NCBI RefSeq assembly: GCF_000007605.1
Contig: NC_003361.3
Span: forward strand, 992,001 to 1,056,000
Reading direction: 5' to 3'
Length of the DNA stretch: 64,000 bases
From: Chlamydia caviae GPIC
GTDB lineage: Bacteria > Chlamydiota > Chlamydiia > Chlamydiales > Chlamydiaceae
Below are positions 8,094 to 20,045 of the stretch, in pieces. The stretch's first letter is position 1. Each line of letters begins with the position of its first letter. The notes under the pieces were generated by a model, which was not told where the DNA came from, did not search any database, and saw only the letters and a list, made by a program, of their open reading frames with translations. Both the position numbers and the translations under genes were made by a program.

Positions 8094-10721
8094 ATGTTAA
8101 GTAACACTCTTCGATCTAATTTTTTAAAATTTTACGCCAATCGTCATCACACTATTGTTCCTTCCTCTCCTGTTTTTCCTCACAACGACCCTTCGATTCT
8201 CTTTACCAATGCAGGGATGAATCAATTTAAGGATATTTTTCTAAACAAAGAAACTGTGAGCTATTCGCGCGCCACGACTTCTCAAAAATGTATCCGTGCT
8301 GGAGGCAAACATAATGACCTCGACAATGTTGGACATACGTCGCGACACCTTACTTTCTTTGAAATGCTAGGGAACTTTTCTTTTGGCGATTACTTTAAGG
8401 AGCAAGCGATTGCTTTTGCCTGGGAAGTTTCTTTATCTGTCTTTAACCTAGACCCTGATCGTATCTACGCAACTGTTCACGAAAAAGATGATGAAGCTTT
8501 CGCTCTTTGGGAAAAGCATCTTCCCTCCGAACGCATTTTCAGACTGACTGATAAGGACAACTTCTGGAGTATGGCAGAAACAGGCCCTTGTGGATACTGT
8601 TCCGAGCTTCTTTTCGATCGTGGAGAAAAATTTGGCACAGCAGCTTCTCCTTTGGAAGATACTGAAGGGGAACGCTTTTTAGAATATTGGAATCTTGTCT
8701 TCATGGAATTCAATCGCACAGCAGAAGGTTCCTTATTAGCTTTACCAAACAAACATGTGGATACAGGTGCGGGATTAGAACGTCTAGTTTCTATCCTTTC
8801 TGGAACAAATACGGTGTTTGAAGCCGATGTTTTACGTCTCCTTATTTCAAAAACAGAACAACTATCAGGAAAAACTTATCACGCAGATGAGGCTTTAGGG
8901 GCTGCTTTTAGAGTGATTGCTGATCATACACGCTCTCTATCTTTTGCTATTGCTGATGGTTTGCTTCCAGGAAATACAGAACGTGGTTACGTATTAAGAA
9001 AAATTTTACGAAGAGCTGTAAACTATGGGAAGCGTTTAGGATTTACCCAACCTTTCTTAGCAGACATCGTCCCTTCTTTAGTGGATACTATGGGAGAGGC
9101 TTATCCTGAATTACGTTTATCTCTATCTCAAATTCAAGAAGTTATGACCATGGAAGAAGAGAACTACTTTAAATCTCTTCATCGTGGTGGGAACTTACTC
9201 CAACAGGTACTTAAATCTTCGTCATCATCCTCGATCATTTCTGGAGAGGATGCTTTCAAATTAAAAGACACGTATGGATTACCTCTTGATGAAATCGCTT
9301 TATTAGCTAAAGACTATGATTTCACCGTAGATATGGAAACCTTCTACCAATTAGAAGAAGAAGCCAAAGAGCGTTCTCGAAAAAACATTGCTAAATCCCA
9401 CAGCTCTACAGATACGGTTTACGATTCTCTATCTTTAGGAGAGAACTCAGAATTTGTTGGTTATAACGATTTATCGTGTGACACATTTATTGAAGCCTTG
9501 GTTAGTAATGGCAAACAAGTTTCCTCACTTAAGGAGAAAGAGAAAGGTGCTTTAATTTTAAAAGTTACTCCTTTCTATGCAGAAAAAGGTGGGCAAATTG
9601 GGGATTCTGGAGAAATATTCTGTTCTGATGGGACCTTTATTGTTAGCCATACGACATCTCCAAAAGCAGGAATAGTCATTCATCATGGAGAGGTCTCCCA
9701 AGGGCAACTTTCTCAAGATCAAGCAGTCACTGCGCAAGTGAATTGCATCCGCAGAAAGAAAATTGGCAACAATCATACCGGATGCCATCTTCTACATAAA
9801 GCTTTAGAGGTGACCCTTGGCGATCATATTCGCCAAGCAGGATCTTATGTCGACGATACAAAAATTCGTTTAGACTTCACTCACCCCAAAGCTATTGCTC
9901 CAGAAGACTTAGCTTCTATTGAACTTTTAGTTAACGAGAAAATCCGAGAAAACCACCGTGTGGAAACTCGTGAGGCTATGTATTCTGACGTGATGAACTC
10001 CAAAGAAATTAAACAGTTTTTTGGAGATAAATATAGTGATGTTGTTCGCGTAGTCTCAGCAGGCTTCTCCCACGAACTCTGTGGAGGAACTCACGCAGAA
10101 TTTACGGGAGATCTCGGGTATTTCCGCATCCTTAAGGAACATGCTGTAGCCACAGGAATTCGCCGTATAGAAGCTGTGACGGGAAGAGAAGCCGAAGCTC
10201 TAGCACATCAAGACAATGAAAATCTCAATGAAATTGCTCTTGTTTTACAATCTCCTCGAGATCAAATTCTGAATAAATTACAAAACGTTCTAGAAGAAAG
10301 AAAAGAACAAGCAAAACAAATCTCTGAATTAGAGAATAAGCTGATTCATTCCTTATTGGATAAGCTTATTGACGGTTGTCAGCAGGTTGACGATGTTTCC
10401 TATTTGATTCATCATTTACCCGAATCAGAAAGTCATCGTCTACAACAATATGCTAACTGCTTACATCAAAAAATACCCTTACGTTTAATTTCCTTATGGA
10501 CGACTCAGAAAAATGGGAAATATATCATCTTTTCTCGAATTTCTGATGACCTTGTTAAACAGGGGTTGCAGGCTAAAGACCTCTTAAAAATAGTACTTAC
10601 ACCTTGTGGTGGTCGTTGGGGAGGAAAAGATATATTTGCACAAGGTAGTGCAGATAATCTCCCACAAGCAGACGCATTAAATAACACTTTATGGCAATGG
10701 ATTTCGACCCAGTTAATTTAA
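8094..10721 (+). CDS. alaS: Alanyl-tRNA synthetase
   Basis: Charges tRNA-Ala with alanine. At 875 residues it has the normal bacterial size. The class II catalytic core is near the N-terminus ([40 protein letters not shown]). The editing domain carries [12 protein letters not shown] and the zinc Cys/His set in [15 protein letters not shown]. The C-terminal DHHA1-type domain has [13 protein letters not shown]. The start fits the family N-terminus, although no good Shine-Dalgarno is visible. The 3' end overlaps mfd by 31 bases, so the two are probably co-transcribed and translationally coupled. Confidence 0.97.
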   Translation: MLSNTLRSNFLKFYANRHHTIVPSSPVFPHNDPSILFTNAGMNQFKDIFLNKETVSYSRATTSQKCIRAGGKHNDLDNVGHTSRHLTFFEMLGNFSFGDYFKEQAIAFAWEVSLSVFNLDPDRIYATVHEKDDEAFALWEKHLPSERIFRLTDKDNFWSMAETGPCGYCSELLFDRGEKFGTAASPLEDTEGERFLEYWNLVFMEFNRTAEGSLLALPNKHVDTGAGLERLVSILSGTNTVFEADVLRLLISKTEQLSGKTYHADEALGAAFRVIADHTRSLSFAIADGLLPGNTERGYVLRKILRRAVNYGKRLGFTQPFLADIVPSLVDTMGEAYPELRLSLSQIQEVMTMEEENYFKSLHRGGNLLQQVLKSSSSSSIISGEDAFKLKDTYGLPLDEIALLAKDYDFTVDMETFYQLEEEAKERSRKNIAKSHSSTDTVYDSLSLGENSEFVGYNDLSCDTFIEALVSNGKQVSSLKEKEKGALILKVTPFYAEKGGQIGDSGEIFCSDGTFIVSHTTSPKAGIVIHHGEVSQGQLSQDQAVTAQVNCIRRKKIGNNHTGCHLLHKALEVTLGDHIRQAGSYVDDTKIRLDFTHPKAIAPEDLASIELLVNEKIRENHRVETREAMYSDVMNSKEIKQFFGDKYSDVVRVVSAGFSHELCGGTHAEFTGDLGYFRILKEHAVATGIRRIEAVTGREAEALAHQDNENLNEIALVLQSPRDQILNKLQNVLEERKEQAKQISELENKLIHSLLDKLIDGCQQVDDVSYLIHHLPESESHRLQQYANCLHQKIPLRLISLWTTQKNGKYIIFSRISDDLVKQGLQAKDLLKIVLTPCGGRWGGKDIFAQGSADNLPQADALNNTLWQWISTQLI

Positions 10722-13700
10722 ACCTACCCATCTTATCTGAAATAACTAACGCCTCTATTCCATTACTAATAGAAAATATCCGTCCTGGAGCTCGCGGATT
10801 CTTAGCCGCTAAGTTTTTCCGCGAGAGGGACGAGTCTGTGGTAATGATTACCACACGCGCTCGTATTGATGATCTTTTCGAAGATCTCTCCTCATTTTTA
10901 GGATGTGCCCCTGTTGAGTTTCCCTCATCCGAAATTGATCTATCTCCTAAGCTTGTCAATATTGATGCTGTGGGTAAACGTGATAAAGTTCTTTATGAAT
11001 TATATGAAAAGAAAGCTCCGTTATTTTGCATAACCACGTTAAAAGCTTTACTAGAGAAAACTCGTTCACCTAAAGATACTGGTCATCAACATTTAGATCT
11101 CCAAGTTGGTGATGTGCTAGATCCTGAAATGATGATCGATCTATGCAAAAATTTAGGCTATCGCCATGAAACTCTTGCGAGTGATAAAGGAGAGTTTGCT
11201 TATAGAGGGGGGATTATTGATATCTTTCCGTTATCTTCTCAAGAACCTTTTCGCATAGAATTTTGGGGAGAAAAGATCATCTCCATACGTCCTTTCAACC
11301 CTTCTGACCAACTCTCAACAGGAAAAGTTTCCAAAATTTCGATTTCTCCGGCTACAAAAGATTCAGGGAAAGAAGCGTTATCACATTGCCTATTGGATTA
11401 TTTTAAAACACCCCCTGTCTTTATCTTTGACAATCTCTCGATGTTAGAAGATGATTTTTCTGAGATTTCGGGAACATTGTCTTCGTTGCCTAACCGCTTT
11501 CTATCGATTACAGATCTCTGTGAACGCGCTTTGCAATCCCCTACTATTTTCTTTGAAGAGAAAAGCTTCCCTAATGTTCGCAATCTTAAAAACAATGAAG
11601 TAAATATCGAAGTCTTTCATCGTGATGTAAAAGCTTCTCGCCTAGTTGTTCCTTTTGTTTATCCTAATGAGACTATCGATGATCAAGAAAATCCCCTTCT
11701 GGGTTTTCTACAAAAACTTCAAGAATATGTTCCTCATAAAGGCCAACCCTTTAATGTAGCTCTCTACAATACAAAAGCAAAATCTTTAAAAGAAGCTCGT
11801 GCTTTAGTAGAAACTCTATCGGGAAATTCTATACATATTTACGAAAAGCCAGGAAATCTCTCTACAAGCTTTGCTCTAGTTGAAGAAAGATTTGCAGCAA
11901 TTTCCCTTGCAGAATTCTCTGCTACAAAAGTGTTGAGGAGACAAAAACAGAGAAATTATTTTTCTGTAACTACCGAAGAAGTTTTTGTTCCTATTCCTGG
12001 CGAGACCGTTGTGCATCTTCACAATGGTATCGGCAAATTTATCGGAATAGAAAAGAAGCCAAATCACTTAAATATTGAAACAGACTATCTCGTTCTTGAA
12101 TATGCTGATAAAGCTAGGCTGTACGTCCCTTCTGACCAAGCTTATTTAATTTCACGCTATGTAGGGGCCTCTGATAAAGCTCCTGATCTTCATAATCTTA
12201 ATGGCTCTAAATGGAGAAGATCTCGAGATCTCTCTGAAAAATCCCTTGTGCTCTATGCTGAAAAGCTTCTTCAACTAGAAGCACAGCGGTCTACTATCCC
12301 TTCATTTATTTATCCTCCCCACGGTGAGGAGGTGATTAAATTCGCGGAAAACTTTCCCTATGAGGAAACTCCTGATCAATTAAAAGCTATCGAGCAAATT
12401 TATTCTGATATGATGTCCGATAAGCTAATGGATCGATTAATTTGTGGTGATGCGGGATTTGGAAAGACGGAAGTCATCATGCGCGCTGCTGTAAAAGCTG
12501 TCTGTGATGGCCATCGACAAGTTATTGTCATGGTACCTACAACAATTTTAGCGAATCAGCATTATGAAACTTTCTCACAACGCATGGCAGGATTACCAAT
12601 AAATATTGCTGTTCTTTCACGATTTTCAGAAAGAAAATCTATGAAAAAGATCTTCGAGGACACTGCTAAAGGCGATATTGACATCCTAATTGGAACACAC
12701 AAGCTGATAAACAAAAACCTTGAATTTAAAAATCCTGGGTTATTGATTATTGATGAAGAACAGCGTTTCGGCGTTAAAGTTAAAGACTTCCTTAAGGAAC
12801 GTTATCCTAAAGTAGACTGCCTGACAGTATCCGCCACACCGATTCCTAGAACATTGTATATGTCTTTATCGGGTGCTCGTGATCTCTCTTTAATTACTAT
12901 GCCTCCATTAGACAGGCTCCCCGTCTCTACTTTTGTTTTAGAACATAATGAAGAGACTTTATCCGCAGCCTTACGTCATGAATTACTTCGTGGTGGTCAA
13001 GCTTATGTTATTCATAACCGTATTGAAAGTATTTTTAGATTAGGAAATACCATACGAACATTGATCCCCGAAGCACGTATTGCTGTTGCTCACGGACAAA
13101 TGTCCCCAGATGAACTAGCTTCTATATTCCAAAAATTTAAAGACCAAGAAATCAACATTCTTGTAGCAACAGCATTGATAGAAAACGGTATCGATATTCC
13201 TAATGCCAATACCATTTTAGTAGATCAAGCCGATAAGTTTGGTATGGCAGATCTTTACCAAATGAAAGGTCGGGTAGGAAGATGGAATAGAAAAGCTTAC
13301 TGCTATTTCCTAGTGTCTCATTTAGATAGATTATCAGGTCCCGCTGCAAAACGTTTAGAAGCTTTGAATAAACAAGAATATGGCGGGGGGATGAAAATCG
13401 CCCTCCATGACTTAGAAATTCGTGGAGCTGGGAATATCTTAGGAACCGATCAATCAGGGCACATAAGTGCCATAGGGTTCAATCTCTACTGCAAGCTATT
13501 GAAAAAGACTGTGGCAGCATTGAAAAACAATACTACTCCTTTGCTGTTTAACGATGACGTCAAGATAGAGTTCCCTTACAAATCACGTATTCCCGATACC
13601 TATATCGATCTGGCATCTATACGTATAGAATTCTATCAGAAAATAGGCGGTGCTGAAGATGCTGAACAACTCGAGCTCATAAAAGAAGAGATGCGTGATC

Positions 13701-13948
13701 GCTTTGGTCCTCTTCCAGAAGAGGTACTATGGTTATTTGCTTTGGCTCAAGTACGCCTATTCGCTCTACACCACAACATTTCTAGTATTAAAGGTACGGG
13801 AAATGCATTGTATATTCAACAATGTCATGGAAAAACAGAGCAAATAAAGAAAACATTACCCTATTCTTTATCTCCAACTCCAGAATTGTTAATATCTGAA
13901 GTTTTAGCATCTATAGAGAAAGCTTTTCCTCTAAAAACCCCTCGTTAA
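10691..13948 (+). CDS. mfd: Transcription-repair coupling factor (Mfd)
   Basis: DNA translocase that removes RNA polymerase stalled at DNA damage and recruits UvrA. The 1085 residues hold, in order, the UvrB-like N-terminal module, the RNA polymerase-binding domain ([15 protein letters not shown] near residue 442), and the superfamily 2 helicase with Walker [17 protein letters not shown] as the DExx box, and VSATPIPRT. Helicase motifs V/VI are [16 protein letters not shown] and QMKGRVGR. The TRCF C-terminal domain follows. The start lies inside the end of alaS; ATG 10691 or 10697 are both possible. Nine bases separate its stop from hemE. Confidence 0.97.
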   Translation: MAMDFDPVNLNLPILSEITNASIPLLIENIRPGARGFLAAKFFRERDESVVMITTRARIDDLFEDLSSFLGCAPVEFPSSEIDLSPKLVNIDAVGKRDKVLYELYEKKAPLFCITTLKALLEKTRSPKDTGHQHLDLQVGDVLDPEMMIDLCKNLGYRHETLASDKGEFAYRGGIIDIFPLSSQEPFRIEFWGEKIISIRPFNPSDQLSTGKVSKISISPATKDSGKEALSHCLLDYFKTPPVFIFDNLSMLEDDFSEISGTLSSLPNRFLSITDLCERALQSPTIFFEEKSFPNVRNLKNNEVNIEVFHRDVKASRLVVPFVYPNETIDDQENPLLGFLQKLQEYVPHKGQPFNVALYNTKAKSLKEARALVETLSGNSIHIYEKPGNLSTSFALVEERFAAISLAEFSATKVLRRQKQRNYFSVTTEEVFVPIPGETVVHLHNGIGKFIGIEKKPNHLNIETDYLVLEYADKARLYVPSDQAYLISRYVGASDKAPDLHNLNGSKWRRSRDLSEKSLVLYAEKLLQLEAQRSTIPSFIYPPHGEEVIKFAENFPYEETPDQLKAIEQIYSDMMSDKLMDRLICGDAGFGKTEVIMRAAVKAVCDGHRQVIVMVPTTILANQHYETFSQRMAGLPINIAVLSRFSERKSMKKIFEDTAKGDIDILIGTHKLINKNLEFKNPGLLIIDEEQRFGVKVKDFLKERYPKVDCLTVSATPIPRTLYMSLSGARDLSLITMPPLDRLPVSTFVLEHNEETLSAALRHELLRGGQAYVIHNRIESIFRLGNTIRTLIPEARIAVAHGQMSPDELASIFQKFKDQEINILVATALIENGIDIPNANTILVDQADKFGMADLYQMKGRVGRWNRKAYCYFLVSHLDRLSGPAAKRLEALNKQEYGGGMKIALHDLEIRGAGNILGTDQSGHISAIGFNLYCKLLKKTVAALKNNTTPLLFNDDVKIEFPYKSRIPDTYIDLASIRIEFYQKIGGAEDAEQLELIKEEMRDRFGPLPEEVLWLFALAQVRLFALHHNISSIKGTGNALYIQQCHGKTEQIKKTLPYSLSPTPELLISEVLASIEKAFPLKTPR

Positions 13949-13957
13949 GGAGGCGTT

Positions 13958-14959
13958 ATGTCGGGATTTTACGACGTTATAAAGCCGAAAACCGCACGTC
14001 CACCTGTATGGTTTTTACGCCAAGTAGGCAGATACATGCCTCAATATAAAGAGCTCAAAGGCTCCCAAACATTGAAAGCTTTTTTCCACAATACAGAAGC
14101 CATTACCGAAGCGACTCTTTTAGGACCAAGCTTATTAAAAGTCGATGCTGCGATCCTCTTTGCCGATATTCTTTCTCTATTAGACGGTTTCAATATCTCT
14201 TATGATTTCTCTCCAGGACCACAAATTTCTTTTTCTCCTTATGAAGAATTAATTTTCACAAAAGATCCTCAAGAAACCTTTTCTTATCTTCTCCAAGCAA
14301 TTAAAAATCTTGTGAAAGCTTTGGATGTTCCTTTAATTGCCTTTGCAGCGTCTCCTTTCACGATGGCTAGCTACCTTTTAGATGGCGGGGCTTCTAAAGA
14401 TTTCCCAAAAACAATGGCGTTTCTTTATCAATATCCTGACAAATTCGACGCCCTGCTTAAGAAATTAACAGAGGGGACTGTCATTTATCTTAAAGAACAA
14501 ATCCATGCAGGAGCAGCAGCTATTCAGTTATTTGAATCTTCAAGTTTACGCTTACCCTCAGAGCTATTTTCCCGCTATGTGACAGCACCAAATACACAAC
14601 TCATTTCTCAATTAAAACAATGCATTGCTTCCCCTATAAGTTTATTTTGCCGCTGTTTCGATGAAAACTTTTTAGATCTCTATTCTATAGGTGCGGACAC
14701 ACTACATCCTGACTATCACGTAAATCTTAATAAGATCTACAAAACAGTCCCACAGCCGGGATCCTTACAAGGAAATATCGATCCTACACTATTTCTACTT
14801 CCCCAAGATCAGCTTCTCGCTCATCTTGAGAAGTACCTGACCACTTTGAAAGATCAACCCAACTATATTTTCAATTCAGGGCACGGGATTCTTCCTGAAA
14901 CTCCTTTAGAAAACGTCCAAGCTGCGGTATTATGTTTAACGTCAATTTCAACTTCTTAG
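13958..14959 (+). CDS. hemE: Uroporphyrinogen decarboxylase
   Basis: Converts uroporphyrinogen III to coproporphyrinogen III in haem synthesis by removing four carboxyl groups. The 333 residues are typical. RPPVWFLRQVGRYMPQYKELK is the family signature near the N-terminus, with the catalytic Arg and Tyr context. ILFADILSLLDGF carries the conserved Asp. ASPFTMASYLLDGG and the C-terminal NSGHGILPETP match family regions. A strong AAGGAGG lies 5 bases before the ATG. It belongs to the mfd-hemE-hemN-hemG run and overlaps hemN by 28 bases. Confidence 0.96.
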   Translation: MSGFYDVIKPKTARPPVWFLRQVGRYMPQYKELKGSQTLKAFFHNTEAITEATLLGPSLLKVDAAILFADILSLLDGFNISYDFSPGPQISFSPYEELIFTKDPQETFSYLLQAIKNLVKALDVPLIAFAASPFTMASYLLDGGASKDFPKTMAFLYQYPDKFDALLKKLTEGTVIYLKEQIHAGAAAIQLFESSSLRLPSELFSRYVTAPNTQLISQLKQCIASPISLFCRCFDENFLDLYSIGADTLHPDYHVNLNKIYKTVPQPGSLQGNIDPTLFLLPQDQLLAHLEKYLTTLKDQPNYIFNSGHGILPETPLENVQAAVLCLTSISTS

Positions 14960-16308
14960 AAGGTCTTCACCAACCTGCACCGAGATATACAAGCTACCCA
15001 ACAGCTCTAGAATGGGAATCATCTGATGCGCATCCTGCTTACCTAGCTTTTGAACGGCTTCGAGAAGATGACCGTCCCCTATCGCTATATTTCCATATCC
15101 CTTTCTGCCAGTCTATGTGTCTGTATTGCGGATGTTCTGTAGTTATCAACCGTCGCGAAGATATCGTAGAAGAGTACATCGCTACTCTTATTAAAGAAAT
15201 GGAGCTTGTGCATACCCTTTTAGGAGGGAAACGGAAAACTTCACGCATTCATTTTGGAGGAGGAACTCCAAGCCGATTATCTCGAGCGCTATTTGAAAAG
15301 TTATTCTTCCATATCCATCGTTTATTTGATCTTTCTGAAGTTGAAGAGATTGCTATTGAATTTGATCCGCGTTCTTTAAGGAACGATAGTGAAAAAGCGG
15401 AATTTATCCAGTCCTTAGGATTTAATCGTGTGAGCTTAGGGGTTCAAGATACGCAAGCTGCTGTTCAAGAAGCTGTACGGCGACGACAAAGTCATGAAGA
15501 ATCTCTGCATGCTTATGAGAAGTTTCGTGCTCTAGGTTTTGAGAGTATAAACATTGATTTGATTTATGGTCTCCCCAAGCAAACAAAAGCAACATTTACC
15601 CAAACAATCGCTGATATTTTACAGATGCGTCCTGACCGCCTAGCGTTGTTTTCATTTGCTTCTGTGCCTTGGATAAAGCCTCATCAAAAAGCTATGAAAG
15701 AAAGTGACATGCCCTCCATGGAGGAGAAATTCGCTATATACTCTTATGCACGGCATAAATTAACAAAGTCGGGATATCAGGCAATTGGTTTAGATCATTT
15801 TTCACTACCGGAAGATCCTTTAAGCATAGCCTTTAAAAATAAAACTCTGATTCGTAATTTCCAAGGTTACTCTCTCCCCCCTGAAGAAGATCTTATAGGG
15901 TTAGGAATGACATCAACGAGTTTTATCCGTGGTGTATATTTACAAAATGCAAAAACTTTAGAATCCTACCATAACCACATCCTTGCAGGATCCCCAGCAA
16001 CGATTAAAAGTAAGATCCTCTCAGAAGATGATAGAATACGAAAATGGGTAATCCATAAGCTTATGTGTACATTTGTCGTATCTAAAGAAGAATTCTCAGA
16101 TCTTTTTGGCTACCGTTTTGATGAGTATTTTTGCGAAAGTCAAGAACGGATTGATAGCATGGCAACAACAGGGCTGATTCAAAATAGCTCTTCTTTTCTT
16201 ACTGTAACCCCATTAGGAGAGCTGTTTGTCCGTGTAATCGCTACAGCTTTTGATGCTTATTTCTTAAAAACGGTTTCTTCAAGCCCTAGGTTTTCAAGAT
16301 CTATATGA
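14932..16308 (+). CDS. hemN: Oxygen-independent coproporphyrinogen III dehydrogenase (HemN)
   Basis: Radical-SAM enzyme that oxidatively decarboxylates coproporphyrinogen III to protoporphyrinogen IX without oxygen. The 458 residues match true HemN length. The N-terminal PRYTSYPTA is a HemN-specific trait. The cluster motif FHIPFCQSMCLYCGC has the CxxxCxxC set plus the extra Cys found in genuine HemN. HFGGGTPS is the GGGTP SAM motif, and SINIDLIYGLP follows. The C-terminal HemN domain is present. The start overlaps hemE by 28 bases and the stop overlaps hemG by four (ATGA), which implies an operon. Confidence 0.96.
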   Translation: MFNVNFNFLEGLHQPAPRYTSYPTALEWESSDAHPAYLAFERLREDDRPLSLYFHIPFCQSMCLYCGCSVVINRREDIVEEYIATLIKEMELVHTLLGGKRKTSRIHFGGGTPSRLSRALFEKLFFHIHRLFDLSEVEEIAIEFDPRSLRNDSEKAEFIQSLGFNRVSLGVQDTQAAVQEAVRRRQSHEESLHAYEKFRALGFESINIDLIYGLPKQTKATFTQTIADILQMRPDRLALFSFASVPWIKPHQKAMKESDMPSMEEKFAIYSYARHKLTKSGYQAIGLDHFSLPEDPLSIAFKNKTLIRNFQGYSLPPEEDLIGLGMTSTSFIRGVYLQNAKTLESYHNHILAGSPATIKSKILSEDDRIRKWVIHKLMCTFVVSKEEFSDLFGYRFDEYFCESQERIDSMATTGLIQNSSSFLTVTPLGELFVRVIATAFDAYFLKTVSSSPRFSRSI

Positions 16309-17573
16309 AAAAAATCATTGTGATAGGAGCAGGGATTTCAGGATTAGCAACAGCGTGGTGGTTGCATAGGAAATTTCCCCATAGCGAACTTACAATTATA
16401 GATAAGGCGGAGCGTCCTGGAGGTCTTATCTATACAGATCATCAAAAAGATTTTTCCTTAGATCTCGGGCCTAAAGGTTTTTTAGTACGTGGTGAGGGAG
16501 AATATACTCTTGGATTAATTCACGATTTAGAGCTGCAAGATTTCCTCATTGCTAGTGACAAAACAGCGAAAAAACGTTTTATCCACTACAAAGGGAAAAC
16601 CCGTAAAGTCTCCCCATGGACATTGATAAAAGAGGGTTTGCCCTTTGCTATGATCAAAGACTTCTTTGCCCCTCGATACACAAAAGATAGTTCTGTTTAT
16701 GATTTTCTATGTCGTCATAGCACAACAAATCTTATTCATAATGTGTTAAATCCTGTTGTTACAGCAATTCGTGCAGGACATAGTAATGTACTTTCTGCCC
16801 ATATGGCTTTTCCTACTCTTTCTCAGCGCGAAGCAAAAACAGGATCTATATTACGTAGTTATCTAAAAGAACCTTCGAAGAAAAAAAATAAGGGAGCTCC
16901 TTATCTTGCCTCGCTACGCCCGAGTCTAGGAATTCTCATTGATACTTTAGTAAGGAAAATCCCTGCTAATTGGAGGTTTTCTTCACCTATCAGTAAGATC
17001 GACTGTTTCCCTTCTGAAGTTGTAGTATCAACAGCAAATGAAATATTCTCAGCAGATTTAGCAATTTATACAGCTCCGACACCATTACTCCCCTCTCTTA
17101 TTGATATTCCTGGTATGAAACAGCTCGCTAAGAAAACACCTCATTGGGATCTTTCCTGTATAACCCTAGGATGGGATAAGAATCCCCCTGCGATTCCGAA
17201 AGGCTATGGGATGCTCTTTGCTGATGAGCCTCCTTTACTTGGCATTGTCTATAATAGTGAAGTCTTTCCCCAGCAAATGCCAGGGAAAACTGTGATTTCA
17301 TTATTATTAGAAAATCGCTGGCATAACGAAGAAGCTTATGCTTTTTCTTTAGCAGCAATTTCTGAATATTTAGGAATTACTACAAAGCCTGATGTCTTCT
17401 CATTATTCTCTCCAGAAGAAGGACTCCCCCAGCATAGCGTAGGATTTTTAGCAATGAAAAATCAGTTGCTTCCCTCTATTCCTCATAATTTAAAAATCGT
17501 AGGGCAGAATTTTTCAGGACCAGGATTAAACAGATGTGTCGCTTCAGCCTATCGTACCGTCGCTGCTATCTAA
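16305..17573 (+). CDS. hemG: Protoporphyrinogen oxidase, FAD-dependent (HemY-like, named hemG in chlamydiae)
   Basis: Oxidises protoporphyrinogen IX to protoporphyrin IX, the step after HemN. The N-terminus KKIIVIGAGISGLATAWWL is a Rossmann FAD-binding motif, followed by FPHSELTIIDKAERPGGLI. The C-terminal FSGPGLNRCVASAYRTV corresponds to the closing FAD contact of the amine-oxidase superfamily. The 422 residues are somewhat short for HemY but within range. It is not the flavodoxin-type HemG of E. coli despite the symbol often used. The ATG overlaps the hemN stop. The last 30 bases overlap the converging TPR-like gene. Confidence 0.9.
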   Translation: MKKIIVIGAGISGLATAWWLHRKFPHSELTIIDKAERPGGLIYTDHQKDFSLDLGPKGFLVRGEGEYTLGLIHDLELQDFLIASDKTAKKRFIHYKGKTRKVSPWTLIKEGLPFAMIKDFFAPRYTKDSSVYDFLCRHSTTNLIHNVLNPVVTAIRAGHSNVLSAHMAFPTLSQREAKTGSILRSYLKEPSKKKNKGAPYLASLRPSLGILIDTLVRKIPANWRFSSPISKIDCFPSEVVVSTANEIFSADLAIYTAPTPLLPSLIDIPGMKQLAKKTPHWDLSCITLGWDKNPPAIPKGYGMLFADEPPLLGIVYNSEVFPQQMPGKTVISLLLENRWHNEEAYAFSLAAISEYLGITTKPDVFSLFSPEEGLPQHSVGFLAMKNQLLPSIPHNLKIVGQNFSGPGLNRCVASAYRTVAAI

Positions 17574-20045
17574 AGGGAGGAAACGCTCACAAAGAGCTAA
17601 CGTTATGGTGAGCATCTCTCCGAAATATTCCCTTCGTGAAGACATTTCAAGTAATCTTTTTTCAATATGATCGAGAAGATGCTGAGCTAGCTTTTCTTTT
17701 TCATTCAGTCTCTCATAAGCGCAAGCGAGTCCTGATACCCAACGCATTTCCATAGCTACACGATGGGCAATCTCTTCAATCAAGATCACCTGCGGATGAT
17801 TAGGTGTTTGCCAATCTCCTTTTATCTCTTCAAAAACCTCAATAGCCCGTGCAGTATTTCCAAATGCAAGATAAGCATCAGCAAGATCTAACTTCAAAGT
17901 ATAGTATACATATGTCCAAGCTTTAGCATTGTCTCCTGACAAAGTGATTTCTGAAAATTCATCTAAAGCTTTTATATACCAGCTAATCTTCCTGATCATT
18001 GAAGATTCTGCATGCCCTTGAAGATAATATGCCAAAGACAATAACGAAGAATGCGGGAAAAGTTCTGAAAAACATGATAGGTGAAGAAGAGCGGCATCTT
18101 TCCCAGAAAGGTAATCTCCTATATCGTAAGCAAGGAGATATAAACGATCTCCGTACAAACGCAGATCCAAATTATCACAATAAAGATCCAAATTCTCCCC
18201 ACTAGACTTTCGTGTTAATGCCCAAACCAATCTAACAGTAGACTGTAGCGAAGAGCGCTCTTGAGAAAAGACTTTTGTTAGCGACGCACTAGATTGTGCA
18301 TTTTTATAATATAGAGAAGCAAAACAACATTTCGCAAGATCTTCTAACGATGTAACTGAGCCAATCTGCATAGTAGAAGGGACTTCTTTAGACAGTTCCT
18401 GACGACGGAATGCCAACCATAAAGTTAAAGCTTTCTTGTATTCAGGATCTACTGCTCTATCTTTAGCTTTTTCTAAATAGTTTTGTTCCTCTAGATCTAT
18501 TTGCAAATCAATGAGTGAGAGTATCGGGCTATCGTTATGAACCCTACAATGCTTTATCATGTCATAAATAAAATAATGATAGAGATCCTCAAGAGATGCC
18601 TTATTGCTATTTAGCGACTCACACACCTTGATAACATGAGAAAAAGATCCATGATCTTTCTTTACAAACAACGCATCTATAGATTTTAAAATCTTACGAT
18701 ATAGAAATGAAAAATGAGATTTAGAAATGAACTCTTCACAAGCATCGATCTTTTTTTGAAGAGCGTAGGTAAGAAATAACCCTAAACCTGCCTCTTCACG
18801 ACTCCAACTCTTATATGCCCTAAGGAAAAAATCCTCAGCGTCACTATACTGGTGTTCCCGGCAAAAAATACATCCTAAATATTCATATACTCGAGCTAAA
18901 GTCACTCCTAATCTAGAAGCATGATCTAAGGTAGATAAGAAAATTTCTCGAGATTTTATGAAATCTTGTTTCTCATAGCTATAACAACCTAGGAAAAAAC
19001 TATATTCTGGGAAATAGGGATGTTCTGAAACAAATACAGATTCTCCAGAAACTAATAGCCTTTGCATAGCAGGGAAATTTCTGCTCTGATGGTAGATCTC
19101 TAATAAGGAAAAGTAGCCGTAATAAAGCAGTGTCGATTGTAAATAGTTTCCATGATCTATTAGAACTTCTAACTCCCGAATTCCCTTTTCTTGATTCCAT
19201 GGAAGCGTATATAAAGCATGAGCAAGAAGCAATACATCTACTTCGTGAGCACGTTGTATTTCTCCCCGTGCGATCCTCAATACTAAGTTATCAATAGATT
19301 GTGCATAGGCTTTTTCAGCCTGACAGTAAGGTAATAGTAAAGATTCACAAGATGCTTTTGTCTCTCGAGACTTCTCAATTTTCAACCCCAAGACTATTTT
19401 TCTTAAAAAAATTTTCTCTATATCAAGAACATCAGGATGTGGACTGCACACACCTTCTTCAACACTATGAGAAAGTCTCTCACATAACCTTAAAGCTTCG
19501 TCGTAGTCTCCTCGTTCTTTCATTATGAGAATCTCTTGTTTGCGATCCTCATAACTACTATGTAAGGTCATGCTGTAGAGCTGAAGAAGAAGATTATCTT
19601 CTAAAGTTTCTCTACCATTACCAATATTATGAAATTGCGTTATCAAATCCCTGAGAGAAACACTATCGGGATTTAATCTCTGCCAAGCAAGACGTATTTC
19701 AGATCTAATATGAGGAGGAATCGTAACTACAGATAATAACTTTCTGACTATATCTTTACTTATAGACCTATCATTTTGTTTTATCTTTACCTGTACGTAC
19801 TGACGGGTTAACGACGCTACCGTTTCCCAATCTCTAGGGGATAAACTTGTTTTTTCAGAAATTATCCGCTCTACAAATTCTGAAAAAGCTTCATCACAAC
19901 TAGTCCCTGACTTCAATACCGTATGCACATCTGCACAATAATGACCGAAAGATACCTGGTGCGTTTGAGCCGCACAGACAACTCCCACGCTCATAATTAA
20001 ATAAAATTGGAAAACGCATTTACATGCGTATCGACATACTTTCAT
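17544..20045 (-). CDS. Large exported protein with TPR-like helical repeats, function unknown
   Basis: The protein has 833 residues if started at ATG 20045, which is preceded by GAGAG. An upstream extension of 23 codons is open but would bury the signal sequence. Residues 1-27 (MKVCRYACKC...VGVVCAAQ) look like a signal peptide. The rest is almost entirely amphipathic helices with tetratricopeptide-like spacing, for example FFLGCYSYEKQDFIKSREIF and LGCIFCREHQYSDAEDFFL. I infer a periplasmic scaffold or adaptor. No catalytic motif is seen. The gene occupies the position of a conserved chlamydial hypothetical between hemG and hctA. Its end overlaps hemG by 30 bases. Confidence 0.8.
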   Translation of the reverse strand: MKVCRYACKCVFQFYLIMSVGVVCAAQTHQVSFGHYCADVHTVLKSGTSCDEAFSEFVERIISEKTSLSPRDWETVASLTRQYVQVKIKQNDRSISKDIVRKLLSVVTIPPHIRSEIRLAWQRLNPDSVSLRDLITQFHNIGNGRETLEDNLLLQLYSMTLHSSYEDRKQEILIMKERGDYDEALRLCERLSHSVEEGVCSPHPDVLDIEKIFLRKIVLGLKIEKSRETKASCESLLLPYCQAEKAYAQSIDNLVLRIARGEIQRAHEVDVLLLAHALYTLPWNQEKGIRELEVLIDHGNYLQSTLLYYGYFSLLEIYHQSRNFPAMQRLLVSGESVFVSEHPYFPEYSFFLGCYSYEKQDFIKSREIFLSTLDHASRLGVTLARVYEYLGCIFCREHQYSDAEDFFLRAYKSWSREEAGLGLFLTYALQKKIDACEEFISKSHFSFLYRKILKSIDALFVKKDHGSFSHVIKVCESLNSNKASLEDLYHYFIYDMIKHCRVHNDSPILSLIDLQIDLEEQNYLEKAKDRAVDPEYKKALTLWLAFRRQELSKEVPSTMQIGSVTSLEDLAKCCFASLYYKNAQSSASLTKVFSQERSSLQSTVRLVWALTRKSSGENLDLYCDNLDLRLYGDRLYLLAYDIGDYLSGKDAALLHLSCFSELFPHSSLLSLAYYLQGHAESSMIRKISWYIKALDEFSEITLSGDNAKAWTYVYYTLKLDLADAYLAFGNTARAIEVFEEIKGDWQTPNHPQVILIEEIAHRVAMEMRWVSGLACAYERLNEKEKLAQHLLDHIEKRLLEMSSRREYFGEMLTITLALCERFLPLDSSDGTIG

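Noticed and set aside
8071-8098. TTGACA followed at 16-17 bases by TATGTT as a promoter for alaS
   Set aside because: The -10 would overlap the alaS start codon and transcription would begin inside the gene; the N-terminus is conserved and needed.
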